Shown: positions 35,474-45,028 of the stretch, one piece after another
Position numbering within the stretch: the first letter of the stretch is position 1
How the letters are laid out: each line of letters opens with the position of its first letter
From: JACCWP01 sp963801045
GTDB lineage: Bacteria > Actinomycetota > Actinomycetes > Propionibacteriales > Nocardioidaceae
NCBI GenBank assembly: GCA_963801045.1
Contig: CAWDDC010000003.1
Coordinates: 434,001 to 498,000 of the forward strand
Reading direction: 5' to 3'
DNA length: 64,000 nucleotides
Made by a program: the position numbers and the translations under genes
Notes under the pieces: model-generated
What the model saw: only the letters and a program-made list of their open reading frames with translations
The model's database searches: none
Told to the model about the DNA's origin: nothing

Positions 35474-36661
35474 ATGACCACCGACCAGGCCGAGAAGGCC
35501 ACCGAGGAGCGCAGCGTCCCCAAGCCGGTCTTCACCGACGCGGAGGCCGGGGCCAAGGTCTTCCCCGACTCGACGGCCCGCAGGTACAGCTACTTCACCC
35601 CGAAGAAGCGCAAGCAGTCGCACTACGAGGACGTCACCGTCGAGGTGCAGCCCGACCCACGGCACTACCTCAGCCAGGGCTGGCTGTACGGCTTCTCCGA
35701 CGGCCGCGGCGGCTACCCGCTGGACTGGACCGCACTCAAGGCCTGGGGCTCGGACCGCCCCGAGCCGGAGCGCTACCCCGGCTCCGGCGGCAAGGGCTAC
35801 GACTGGCCGGCGCACGGTTGGCACGAGTTCCGCGACCCGAACGAGGAGTGGGAGCTCACCCTCTACCGCTACAACGCCAACGTGGTGCGCCAGATCAACC
35901 AGAACATCGACACCGCCCGCCAGGCCAAGGCCTTCGAGCAGTGGAACCCCAACTGGGTGCGCTTCGTCGAGCGCAACGTCGGCGCCTGGATGCACGTGGA
36001 GCACGGGCTCGGGCTGTACCTGTTCGCCAACGCCAACCGGCGGGCACCGACGAACATGCACAACAACGCGATCTCGGTGAACAGCATGCACAAGATCCGG
36101 TTCGCGCAGGACCTCGCGCTGTACAACCTCACGCTGAGCGAGGAGATCGACGACTTCGACGGCGCGGCGCACGTGGAGACCTGGAACGAGGACGAGGCCT
36201 GGCAGGGCGTGCGGCGGGTCGCCGAGCAGCTGACCGGGATCGACGACTGGTGCGAGGCGATCTTCGCCGCCAACGTCGTCTTCGAGCCGCTGGTCGGCGA
36301 GCTGTTCCGCAGCAACCTCGTGCAGCAGGCGTCGCCGGGCAACGGCGACTTCGTCACCCCCACCGTGGTGGGCGCCGGCGAGCTCGACTACGCCGCCCGC
36401 GACCTCAGATACACCAAGGCGATGTTCGAGCTGCTGGTCGAGGACAAGGAGTTCGCCGACCACAACACGAAGATCATCAACCAGTGGCTGTCGACGTGGG
36501 TCCCGCGCAGCATCGAGGCAGCCCGTCAGCTGCAGCCGCTGTGGTCGCAGCCCGACTCCAAGCCGCCGCGCTTCGAGGACGGCCTGGACCGGGCCAAGAG
36601 CCGCTTCAGCGGCATTCTGTCCGAGCTGAACCTGCAGGAGCCGAAGGAGCTGACCCAGTGA
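35474..36661 (+). CDS. prmC: Propane monooxygenase hydroxylase small (beta) subunit
   Basis: Intact, 395 residues. The N-terminal ARRYSYFTPKKRKQSHYEDV and GGYPLDWTALKAWGSD match beta subunits of soluble diiron monooxygenases, a ferritin-like fold that keeps no iron ligands. QWNPNWVRFVERNVGAWMHV and RYTKAMFELLVEDKEFADHN are further landmarks. It supports PrmA in the hydroxylase heterotetramer. The TGA overlaps the GTG start of prmD by four bases (GTGA), so PrmC and PrmD are translationally coupled. Confidence 0.95.
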   Translation: MTTDQAEKATEERSVPKPVFTDAEAGAKVFPDSTARRYSYFTPKKRKQSHYEDVTVEVQPDPRHYLSQGWLYGFSDGRGGYPLDWTALKAWGSDRPEPERYPGSGGKGYDWPAHGWHEFRDPNEEWELTLYRYNANVVRQINQNIDTARQAKAFEQWNPNWVRFVERNVGAWMHVEHGLGLYLFANANRRAPTNMHNNAISVNSMHKIRFAQDLALYNLTLSEEIDDFDGAAHVETWNEDEAWQGVRRVAEQLTGIDDWCEAIFAANVVFEPLVGELFRSNLVQQASPGNGDFVTPTVVGAGELDYAARDLRYTKAMFELLVEDKEFADHNTKIINQWLSTWVPRSIEAARQLQPLWSQPDSKPPRFEDGLDRAKSRFSGILSELNLQEPKELTQ

Positions 36662-37056
36662 CTGCCTACGAGTCGACAGCGACCAGGTACGCGACCACCG
36701 AGAGCGCGTTCAAGTCCGACAACACCGCCTCCAACAAGTGCGGCTTCACGCTGATGAACAACCAGGTCGGGGTCGTCGTGGCCGAGGTGATGCGGGGAGC
36801 ACCCGGGGTGACGGTCACCGAGCTGCCCTCGATGATCCGGGTCGACGCCGACAACAAGATGGAGGTCGTCTACGACGAGGTCTCCGAGGCGCTCGGCGAG
36901 GAGGAGGGCTACTTCGACGCCGCGGAGTTCGAGGAGAACATGTCCACGCACTACGGCCGGATGATCCACGAGGACGACCGCACGATCATGTTCGCCAACC
37001 CGGAGGACGCCGCGGAGTACATCGGGTTCGACCTCAAGGACCTGCAGAAGTCCTAG
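36658..37056 (+). CDS. prmD: Propane monooxygenase coupling/effector protein
   Basis: Intact, 132 residues from the overlapping GTG. NKCGFTLMNNQVGVVVAEVM and GVTVTELPSMIRVDADNKME are typical of MmoB/DmpM-type cofactor-free effector proteins that tune the diiron site. The C-terminal extension (STHYGRMIHEDDRTIMFANP, EYIGFDLKDLQ) is as in propane monooxygenases. The next gene starts 61 bases on. Confidence 0.93.
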   Translation: MTAYESTATRYATTESAFKSDNTASNKCGFTLMNNQVGVVVAEVMRGAPGVTVTELPSMIRVDADNKMEVVYDEVSEALGEEEGYFDAAEFEENMSTHYGRMIHEDDRTIMFANPEDAAEYIGFDLKDLQKS

Positions 37057-37117
37057 CGCTCGACGACCGACCGCGCTTAGTTTGACCAGCGCGAACAGAC
37101 CCCACCGAGGAGGACCC

Positions 37118-38183
37118 GTGTACGAGAAGGACGGCGAGAAGTACTTCGTGGTCGACAGCCACATGCACTACTGGGACGCCAGCCCGGCGAACTGGGTGGC
37201 CGGTCATGAGCAGTACGCCAAGGGCTGGATCGAGTGCTTCCACGCGTACCAGGGGCTGGGTCCGCCGGACACGCACTGGTCGATCGAGCACTTCCAGAAG
37301 TACTCGGAGCAGGACCTGATGAAGGACGTCTTCGAGGACGGGTACGTCGACGTCGCGGTCTTCCAGCCGACGTACCTGAAGGAGTGGTACACCGAGGGCT
37401 TCAACACCACCGAGCGCAACGGTGACCTCGGCGAGAAGCACCCCGGCAAGTTCATCACCAACACCCGCTGGGACCCGCGCGAGGGTGACAAGGGGCTCGA
37501 GCAGCTCGAGGCGGACGTGGCCCGGTGGGGGTCCAAGGGCGTCAAGCTCTACACCGCCGAGTGGAAGGACGAGTCTCGCGGGTGGACGCTCAAGGACCCG
37601 GAGGCGTACCGGTTCCTGGCCAAGAGCCAGGAGCTGGGCATCAAGAACATCCACGTCCACAAGGGCCCGACGATCTGGCCGCTGGACAAGGACGCGTTCG
37701 ACGTCTCCGACGTCGACCACGCGGCGACCGACTTCCCCGAGCTCAACTTCATCGTCGAGCACGTCGGGCTGCCGCGGATCGAGGACTTCTGCTTCATGGC
37801 GACGCAGGAGCCGAACGTCTACGCCGGGCTGTCGGTCGTCATCGGCGGCCTGATGCACGCCCGTCCCAAGTTCTTCGCCAAGGTGATGGGTGAGCTGCTG
37901 TTCTGGGTCGGCGAGGACAAGATGACCTTCGGCAGCGACTACGGCATCTGGGAGCCGAAGTGGCAGATCGAGGGCTTCGTCGACTGGGACTACCCCAGCG
38001 ACGAGTTCTCGGACTACCCGCGGGTCAACGCCGCCACCAAGAAGAAGATCCTCGGCCTCAACGCCGCCAAGCTGTACGACATCGAGGTCCCCGCAGAGTA
38101 CCAGCTGGCGCGCGGACGACGGCACGCCGGCGGCACAGGACGACGCCGAGCTGGTCGACGACAACACCGGGGCCAGGGTGTGA
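37118..38183 (+). CDS. Amidohydrolase-fold accessory protein of the prm locus (late frame break)
   Basis: The GTG at 37118 follows GAGGAGGACCC. VVDSHMHYWDASP gives the HxH motif, IHVHKGPTIWPLD and EHVGLPRIEDFCFM the later metal His residues, and KMTFGSDYGIWEP the final Asp; this is the amidohydrolase_2 (ACMSD-like) fold. One extra base near 38114 precedes the last 23 residues, which read DDGTPAAQDDAELVDDNTG. Homologues occupy the same place in mycobacterial mim clusters and are needed for activity by an unknown mechanism, possibly metal loading. About 354 residues. The stop overlaps the next GTG. Confidence 0.85.
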
Positions 38184-38881
38184 CCGACGCGGCACAGCTG
38201 CTGGCCGCACTGGACGAGGTGCGCGATCCGGAGCTCGACGAACCCGTGACCGACCTGGGCTTCGTGTCGTCGTGCACGGTCTCGGCCGACGGGGTCGCCG
38301 ACGTGCACCTGCGGCTGCCGACGTACTTCTGCGCGCCGAACTTCGCGTTCCTGATGGTGGCCGACGCCTACGACGCGGTCAGCCGGGTCGAGGGCGTGCT
38401 CCGCACCGAGGTGGTGCTGGACGACCACTTCGCCTCCGACACCATCAACGGCGGCGTGGCGGCCCGGTCCGGCTTCGTCCAGTCCTTCGACGGGGAGGCG
38501 GTCAGCGAGCTGGACGAGCTGCGGGCCGACTTCCTGCGCAAGGCGGTGCTGGCCGGCACGGACCGGGTGTGCCGCCCGTTGCTGGGTGCGGGGTACGACA
38601 GCGACGACCTGGCCCGGCTGCGGCTCGGCGACGTGCCGCCGTCGATCGATCTCGACCGGTTGCGGTCGCGGCGGGCGGAGCTCGGGCTGCCCGCCGGCGA
38701 CGACTCGCCGCTGCTGGTCGACGCCGTCACCGGGGAGGCGGTGGGAGCCGATGCCCTCCCGCTGCACCTGCGCAAGGCGCGGCTGACCCGGGTCGGGGTC
38801 GACGCCAACACCGGCATCTGCCGCGGCATGCTGCGCGAGCGCTACGGAACCACCGGGCACGGAGAGAAGGAGGACGCATGA
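38180..38881 (+). CDS. MIP18/DUF59-type iron-sulfur assembly-like protein
   Basis: Intact, 233 residues. The first 95 residues form an MIP18/PaaD-like domain: LAALDEVRDPELDEPVTDLG, FVSSCTVSADGVADVHLRLP and CAPNFAFLM. The rest is a helical region specific to propane-type clusters (GDVPPSIDLDRLRSRRAELG) ending with GVDANTGICRGMLRERYG. Four or more Cys are spread along the protein. DUF59 proteins help insert metal clusters, so a role in iron delivery to the hydroxylase or the reductase is plausible. GTGA overlap upstream and ATGA overlap downstream show tight coupling. Confidence 0.85.
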   Translation: MTDAAQLLAALDEVRDPELDEPVTDLGFVSSCTVSADGVADVHLRLPTYFCAPNFAFLMVADAYDAVSRVEGVLRTEVVLDDHFASDTINGGVAARSGFVQSFDGEAVSELDELRADFLRKAVLAGTDRVCRPLLGAGYDSDDLARLRLGDVPPSIDLDRLRSRRAELGLPAGDDSPLLVDAVTGEAVGADALPLHLRKARLTRVGVDANTGICRGMLRERYGTTGHGEKEDA

Positions 38882-39904
38882 GGGCCGTTCGGTTGCACGC
38901 GTACCACGAGGACCCGGTGGTGGAGGAGGTGCCCGAGCCGACCGTGCAAGGTCCGCTCGACGTGGTGGTCAAGATCGGTGGGGCCGGCGTGTGCCGCACC
39001 GACCTGCACATCATGGAGGGACAGTGGGCCGAGGCGATGGACCCGGCACTGCCGTACACGATCGGCCACGAGAACGCCGGCTGGGTGCACGAGGTCGGCT
39101 CCGCCGTGACCAACGTGGCGGTCGGCGACACCGTGATCCTGCACCCGACGCCGACCTGCGGTCTGTGCCGCGCGTGCCGGGCCGGGCAGGACATGCACTG
39201 CAGCGACAGCTCGTTCCCCGGGCTGAGCCACGACGGCGGCATGGCCGACCTGCTGCTCACCTCGGCGCGGGCCTGCATCAAGCTCGATCCGTCGACCCGT
39301 CCCCAGGACGTGGCCGCGCTGGCCGACGCCGGCATCACGGCCTACCACGCCGTGCGCAAGGCACTCCCGCTGCTCTACCCGGGCACCACCTGCGTGCTCA
39401 TCGGCGCCGGCGGGCTAGGCCACATCGGCGTCCAGTGCCTGAGTGCGCTGACCGCCACGAACATCATCGTGGTGGACCGCAACCCCGACGCCCTCAAGCT
39501 CGCCGAGCAGCTCGGCGCGGACCACACCGTGGTGGCCGACGGCTCGCACGTCGACGCCGTCAAGGACCTGACCGGTGGGGACGGCGCCGAGGTGGTGCTC
39601 GACTTCGTGGCCGAGCAGGGCGCAGAGAACGACGCGTTCGCGATGACCCGCCCGGCCGGCTCCTGCTTCGTCATCGGCTACGGCGGCACGCTGGACGGTG
39701 CCGACCCTCGACGTGATCTCCACCGAGCGCAACATCGTCGGCAACATCGTCGGCACCTACAACGAGCTGGCCGAGCTGATGGTGCTCGCCGAGGCCGGCA
39801 AGGTCTCCCTGCACACCAAGACGTACCCGCTCGACGACGCGGTGGAGGCACTGCACGACCTCGACGCCGGGCAGGTACGCGGCCGGGCGATCCTCGTGCC
39901 GTGA
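38878..39904 (+). CDS. NAD-dependent zinc alcohol dehydrogenase (frame break)
   Basis: The catalytic zinc ligands are in GVCRTDLHIM and TIGHENAG; the structural zinc loop is CGLCRACRAGQDMHC; the Rossmann motif is CVLIGAGGLGHIGVQ. One extra G near 39698 breaks the chain before VPTLDVISTERNIVGNIVGT, and the C-terminus GQVRGRAILVP is complete. About 341 residues. In this place it most likely oxidises 2-propanol to acetone. The ATG overlaps the DUF59 stop. The gap of 64 bases before groEL shows no promoter. Confidence 0.87.
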
Positions 39905-39968
39905 CCCTCGTGCGGTGAACCCGTGCGCTGAACAGCGACGCCACCCACCCCTAGACCCAGGAGTTCCG

Positions 39969-41660
39969 ATGGCCAAGGACCTGCGATTCGGCGCCGACGC
40001 TCGAAGCCTGCTGCTGTCCGGAGTCGACCAGCTCGCCGAGGCAGTCAAGTCCACGTTGGGTCCCAAGGGCCGCAACGTCATCCTGGAGAAGATCACCGGC
40101 ACTCCCGTGGTCACCAACGACGGCGTGACGATCGCTCGCGAGATCCACCTGCGCGACCAGTTCGAGAACATGGGTGCGCAGCTGGTCAAGGAAGCCGCGA
40201 TCAAGACCAACGACATCGTCGGCGACGGCACCACCACGGCGACCGTCATCGCCCAGGCGATCATCCACGAGGGCATGAAGGCGATCGCCGACGGCGGCAA
40301 CCCGGTGCTCGTCAAGCGGGGTGTCGACCTCGCGGTCGCCACCCTGGTCGAGCGGCTGCGCACGGTCGCCCACCCGGTGACCACCGCGGAGGACTACGCC
40401 CGGGTCGCGGCCATCTCGGCCAACGACGACGACACCGTCGGCGGCGTGCTCGCCGAGGCGCTGCACACCGTCGGCGACGCCGGCATCGTGACGGTGGAGG
40501 AGTCGGTCGCGCACGGCATGAGCGTCGACTTCGTCGAGGGCTTCGAGTACGACAACGGCTACGTCTCGCCCTACCTGGTGACCCACCCGGCCAGCCTCGA
40601 GGCGGTCCTCGACGACCCGTACATCCTGCTGTGCAGCGAGAAGATCACCAAGGTGCAGCAGCTGATGCCGCTGCTGGACAAGGTGATGCGTGCCCCGCGG
40701 CCGCTGGTGGTCGTCGCCGAGAACGTCGAGGGCTCGGCGCTGAGCATGCTGGTCCACAACCACGTCAACGGGATCTTCCAGTGCGTGGCGACCAAGGCGC
40801 CCGGCTTCGGTGACCGGCGACTGCGCAAGCTCGAGGACATCGCCACCATCACCGGCGGCCAGGTCGTCAGCAAGCACTCCGGGTTCAGCCTGGAGACGAT
40901 GACCGTCGAGCAGCTCGGCCGCGCCCGGCAGGTCCGGGTCACCGCCGACAGCACAGCCATCATCGACGGGGCCGGGTCCGCCGAGCAGATCGAGTTCCGC
41001 CTTGCCCAGCTGCGTTCCGAGCTCACCCGCGCGACGTACGGCATCGACGAGGACGTGCTGTCGGAGCGCATCGGCGCGCTGTCCGGCAAGGTGGCGGTGA
41101 TCCGGGTGGGTGCGCCGACCAACGCTGAGCTCGCCGAGCTGCAGCACCGGGTCGAGGACGCCCTCTCTGCCACCCGGGCCGCGATGGCCGAGGGCATCGT
41201 CGCCGGCGGCGGCGCGGCGCTGATGCACGCTGCACCGGTGCTCGACGAGCTGCAGGTCAAGGACGACTACGCGATCGGGGTCGAGATCGTGCGCCGGGCT
41301 CTGACCGAGCCCACGTTCCTGATCGCGAGCAATGCCGGCTTCCCCGGCGCCGAGGTCGTGGCCGAGGTCGCCCAGATGGGTGTCGACGAAGGCTTCGACG
41401 CCCTCGAGGGCCGCTACGGGAACATGATCGACATGGGCATCATCGACCCGCTGCGGGTCTGCCGGTCGGCCCTGCAGAACGGCGCGTCGGTGGCCGGACT
41501 GCTCCTCACCACGAACACGTTGATCGCGGAGGAGCAGACCGCCTGGGGCGGCAGCCGGGCGCTGATGACCGAGTTCGGGCAGCTGGACGAGGGCCTGCAC
41601 CAGCCGTCGCCCGACTCGAGCACGCCACAGTCCCTCGGCCTCGGGCCGTCGGTGGGTTGA
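39969..41660 (+). CDS. groEL: Dedicated GroEL-type chaperonin of the monooxygenase locus
   Basis: Intact, 563 residues. It has STLGPKGRNVILEK, the ATP site VGDGTTTATVIAQAII, FEYDNGYVSPYLVT, TKAPGFGDRR and GIVAGGGAAL, but the usual C-terminal Gly-Gly-Met tail is replaced by STPQSLGLGPSVG. There is no groES beside it. In mycobacteria the equivalent MimG is needed to fold the oxygenase large subunit, so this is probably a client-specific chaperonin. AGGAG precedes the ATG. The stop overlaps the next TTG (TTGA). Confidence 0.93.
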   Translation: MAKDLRFGADARSLLLSGVDQLAEAVKSTLGPKGRNVILEKITGTPVVTNDGVTIAREIHLRDQFENMGAQLVKEAAIKTNDIVGDGTTTATVIAQAIIHEGMKAIADGGNPVLVKRGVDLAVATLVERLRTVAHPVTTAEDYARVAAISANDDDTVGGVLAEALHTVGDAGIVTVEESVAHGMSVDFVEGFEYDNGYVSPYLVTHPASLEAVLDDPYILLCSEKITKVQQLMPLLDKVMRAPRPLVVVAENVEGSALSMLVHNHVNGIFQCVATKAPGFGDRRLRKLEDIATITGGQVVSKHSGFSLETMTVEQLGRARQVRVTADSTAIIDGAGSAEQIEFRLAQLRSELTRATYGIDEDVLSERIGALSGKVAVIRVGAPTNAELAELQHRVEDALSATRAAMAEGIVAGGGAALMHAAPVLDELQVKDDYAIGVEIVRRALTEPTFLIASNAGFPGAEVVAEVAQMGVDEGFDALEGRYGNMIDMGIIDPLRVCRSALQNGASVAGLLLTTNTLIAEEQTAWGGSRALMTEFGQLDEGLHQPSPDSSTPQSLGLGPSVG

Positions 41661-42275
41661 GTGACGAGCACCCGCTCATGACCGACGGTGCACCGACCAG
41701 CCCGCCGGCCGAGGTACGGCTCCTGGACACGCCGGGAGCCGCGACCCTTGCCGACCTGGCCGCGATGTTCGAGGACCTGCAGACGGTGCTGCGCAGCTGC
41801 GAGCACCTGGTGTCCGCGCTCGCGGCCGAGGGGACACCCGACGACCTCGTGATCGAGGGCGTCTGGACGGTGGCGCTGCTCTCGTACGCGCGCTGCTTCA
41901 CCGGGGCCAACGCCCTCGGCGAGGACGACCTCACCGACGGCCGTGGCGAGCAAGGAGGCCGTGGAGTGGCACCGGGTGCTGCTGGAGCTGCGCGCGCACC
42001 ACGCCGACCCGGAGACCAATCCGCGCGAGCAGTTCTCGGTGGGCGTCGCCCTCGACCCCGACGGCGCGGCCGACGGCATCGCGATCACGTCGGCGCGCCA
42101 GCCGCTGGTGGACGACCTGACCGTGCGCCAGACCGGCGCCATCGCCTACGGGCTGAGCGCGCTGGTCAACGACCGCATCGTCGCCCAGCAGCAGCGCGTC
42201 CTGGACGAGCTGAAGGACACTCCCAAGGCCACGCTCGAGGCACTGCCGCGGCTCGAGGTCATCCAGCCGGACTAG
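41657..42275 (+). CDS. Hypothetical protein coupled to the chaperonin gene (frame break)
   Basis: About 205 residues if started at the TTG overlapping the groEL stop; an ATG at 41678 is the alternative. The sequence ATLADLAAMFEDLQTVLRSC and VIEGVWTVALLSYARCFTGA, then after one extra G near 41939 SKEAVEWHRVLLELRAHHAD and AIAYGLSALVNDRIVAQQQR, predicts an all-helical cytosolic protein. No domain is recognised. Being the last gene of the prm run and coupled to groEL, it may help folding or regulation. It overlaps the convergent GNAT gene by four bases. Confidence 0.68.
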
Positions 42276-42829
42276 GCCGGGGGCGGCCGCCACTCACGCC
42301 TGAGCAGCCCGTACACCCAGGAGTCCGACACGTCGCCGTTGACGACGCAGTCCTCACGCAGCGTCCCTTCACGGACGAATCCGAGCTTCTCCAGGACGCG
42401 GGCAGAAGCGCCGTTGCGCGTGTCGGTCTCGGCCTGGATGCGATTCAGGTCCAGCGTGTCGAAGGCCCACCGCAGCAAGGCGCGCGCGGCCTCCGTCGCG
42501 TAGCCGTGACCCCACGCCGCCTCGTCGAGGCAGTAGCCCATCGAGGCGCTGCGGTAGTCAGGGTTCCACCCGGTCAGACCACACCAGCCGACGAACGCAT
42601 CGTCGGAGACACGGTCCAGGGCCACGCGTGCCCCGCTGCCTTCCTCCGCCATGCGCCCGCAGGCCGCGATGAACCGCTCGGCCCGCACAGGTTCGCTCCA
42701 CGGCGGTGAGTCCCAGTAGCGCAGCACGTAGGCGTTGCTGTGCAGCGCGAAGAGGGCGTCCGCGTCCGTGCCGGTGAACGGGCGCAGCCGCAGGCGAGCG
42801 GTCTCCAGTGTCGGGGCGGGCAAGGACAT
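42272..42829 (-). CDS. GNAT family N-acetyltransferase (RimJ/RimL type)
   Basis: 185 residues from ATG at 42829: LETARLRLRPFTGTDADALF, YWDSPPWSEPVRAERFIAAC, MGYCLDEAAWGHGYATEAAR and RIQAETDTRNGASARVLEKL are the standard GNAT landmarks, the GHGYATEA loop binding acetyl-CoA. As given, the frame also runs back into the preceding wax ester synthase gene without a stop, which suggests a fusion, but an indel near 42855 is the likelier cause. Substrate unknown; N-terminal Ala/Ser of a protein or a small amine are typical. Confidence 0.85.
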   Translation of the reverse strand: MSLPAPTLETARLRLRPFTGTDADALFALHSNAYVLRYWDSPPWSEPVRAERFIAACGRMAEEGSGARVALDRVSDDAFVGWCGLTGWNPDYRSASMGYCLDEAAWGHGYATEAARALLRWAFDTLDLNRIQAETDTRNGASARVLEKLGFVREGTLREDCVVNGDVSDSWVYGLLRREWRPPPA

Positions 42830-42834
42830 GCTGG

Positions 42835-44285
42835 TCACCCGTGCAGCGCCAGCAGAGCTGTCCAGCTCGTCGCGCAGGTAGCCCGCCATCCGCCACACGT
42901 CGGGGACCATCTCGCGGCAGGCGATGAAGCCGACGTCGAGCGACCCGTCGTAGCTGAACAGGGTGATGTTGAGGCCGCCGCTGACGTCGCTCACGGCCGA
43001 GACCGGGTAGATGCCCTCGACCCGCCCGCCCGCGATGTAGAGCGGCAGCTGCGGGCCGGGGATGTTGGACACGAACAGGTTGAACAACGCGCCCGGCGCC
43101 GTCACCAGCCGGAACAGCGCCCGCGACGCCTGCCCGGACAGCGACGTCGGCAGCACCGCGGACAGGTCCTGCAGGATCGAGGCCGGCAGCGTGTCGAACT
43201 CCGCCTTCGCGATCGCCACCTCCTCGCTCACCGCTTCCAGCCGGTCCGCCGGGTCGCCGAGGTGGGTCGGCAGCGACACCACCATCACCGACACCTGGTT
43301 GCCGCCGGTCTCGGCGTCGTCGTCGCGTACGGAGACCGGCACGGCGGCGACCAGCGGAGCGGACGGCAGCGCGTCGCGGTCGAGCAGCCAGCGCCGCAGC
43401 ACACCGGCGGTCATCGCCAGCACCACGTCGTTGACCGTCATGCCGAAGGCGTTCTTGACCGTCTTGACCTCGTCCAGCGGCACCGAGGCGAAGGCGAACC
43501 GTCGGTGCGCGGTGATCGGTCCGTTGAACGGGGTACGCGGCGCGATCAGCTCGCGCCGGGCCGGACTGCGCCTGGCCGGCCGGCCGACGAATGCGCGGAC
43601 CGCGGTGGTGGCCTCGCCGATCGCACGCACCCCGGGCACCTGGTGGGCGCCGGGCAGCGAGCCCAGGTGCGGCAGCGACCGCGGGAGGCCGGTCACCAGG
43701 TCGACGGTGCGGTCGGCGACCGAGGTGAGCGCTCGCGGCAGCACCTGCCAGGACGAGGGCACCTCGTCGGGGTCCCAGTCCTCCGGGTCGACCTCGCGCG
43801 GCTCCGGCGTCACGTCCATGATCGCGGCGAGGATCTCGGCCCCGGAGATGCCGTCGATCGCCGCGTGGTGCACCTTCGAGTACAAGCGCCAGCCGGCCGT
43901 CGGCCAGGCCGTGCACGAGGTACATCTCCCACAGCGGCCGGGACCGGTCGAGCGGGCGGGAGTGGATGCGCGCGACCTGCTCGCCCAGCTGCTCGCGGGT
44001 GCCCGGCTGCGGCAGCCCGACCTCGCGCAGGTGGTACTCGAGGTCGAAGTCGGGGTCGTCGACCCAGTACGGGTAGCCGAGCCCGAGCGGCACCTCGACC
44101 AGTCGCTGCCGGAACGGCGAGGCCAGGTGCAGCCGCGGCTCCAGCACGGCCCGGACGGCGTCGAGGTCGAGCTCGCCGTGCGGCGTGGTCGACGGGTCGA
44201 GCACCACCACGGCGCCGACGTGGCCGGTGGTGGTGCGGTCCTCGATGTTGAGGAACTGCGCGTCGAGCGAGGTCAGGCGCCTCAC
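42835..44285 (-). CDS. Wax ester synthase/diacylglycerol acyltransferase (two frame breaks)
   Basis: The active-site motif is KVHHAAIDGISGAEI. Other family blocks are LTSLDAQFLNIEDRTTTGHV, YPYWVDDPDFDLEYHLREVG, FNLFVSNIPGPQLPLYIAG and LNITLFSYDGSLDVGFIACR. Extra bases near 43886 (before YSKVHHAA) and near 42855 (tail then DELTALLALHG and stop) bring the 1451-base span to 482 residues, the usual size. It makes wax esters or triacylglycerol from acyl-CoA, a carbon store common in alkane-using actinobacteria. The GTG start overlaps the stop of the DUF1707 gene. Confidence 0.88.
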
Positions 44286-44954
44286 GGCTCGAGCTCGCGG
44301 CGCCGGCTGCTGCCGACCTCGCGCCCGTCGTCGCGCGCGATGGCGGACCGGCGCAGCTTGCGCGATCACGTCGATGCCGCCCATCACCGCCAGGCCGCGC
44401 ACGCGGACGACCGGGGCGCCGGGCGGCGCGACCGGCGCGTTGTCGGACTCGTCGAAGCCGCCCATCAGGCCGAGGCCGCTCGCGTCCACGGCGCAGTCGT
44501 CGGGCACGACGACCTCGATGCCCCCCATCAGCGTGAACGCCCAGATGGTGACCTCGCGGCTCTCCAGCTCGGCGTCGCGCAGGTCGAGGTCGACACCGCC
44601 CATCACGGCGATCGCGGTGTGCTTCGACGCCGATCGCCCATCGCCCGCGCCGGGTGCTGCCGCTCATCAGCGCGAACGACCAGGTGCGGCCCTCCCGGCC
44701 GGTCACCCGGGCCGGCGAGGTGGCCGGTCGCGCCGCCGCGGCACGCGCGGCCCCGGGTGCGGGTGGTCGGGCAGGTCGTGGGTCAGCGGCTCGAGCTCGG
44801 CGTACGTCCGCGCCGCGAACGTGGCCTCCAGCCGCTCCTCGAGCTCGGGGATGGTCAGCCGGCCGTCACCGGCGGCGTCGCGCAGCCGCTCGGCGACGTG
44901 CTCCCGGTCGGCGTCGGACGCGCGCCGCTGCTCGGCGGGAAGAGGCTCGGACAC
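44282..44954 (-). CDS. DUF1707 and LiaF-like domain protein (several frame breaks)
   Basis: The GTG at 44954 begins with a DUF1707 (SHOCT-like) module: RRASDADREHVAERLRDAAG and DGRLTIPELEERLEATFAAR. The C-terminal part is the LiaF/DUF2154-type beta solenoid: SKHTAIAVMGGVDLDLRDAE, WAFTLMGGIEVVVPDDCAVD and GLGLMGGFDES. Breaks lie near 44366, 44640 and 44760, with one net extra base. Members of this family are linked to cell-envelope stress sensing; this one lacks membrane helices. Coupled by GTGA to the wax ester synthase gene. Confidence 0.8.
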
Positions 44955-45028
44955 GGTCAAACCCTAGTCCCGCGGAGCCCGCGCCACGACCCCGCACGGA
45001 TGCCGCGGTCCCGTGCCAAGGTGTGCGG

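Noticed and set aside
32596..35556. A 986-codon minus-strand frame
   Set aside because: It is antisense to the intact prmA and prmB genes, with biased composition and no domain.
42272..43885. Apparent fusion of wax ester synthase and GNAT acetyltransferase
   Set aside because: The acyltransferase span is two bases over a whole codon number, and removing one base near 42855 gives a natural stop just before the GNAT ATG. A sequencing indel explains the fusion.
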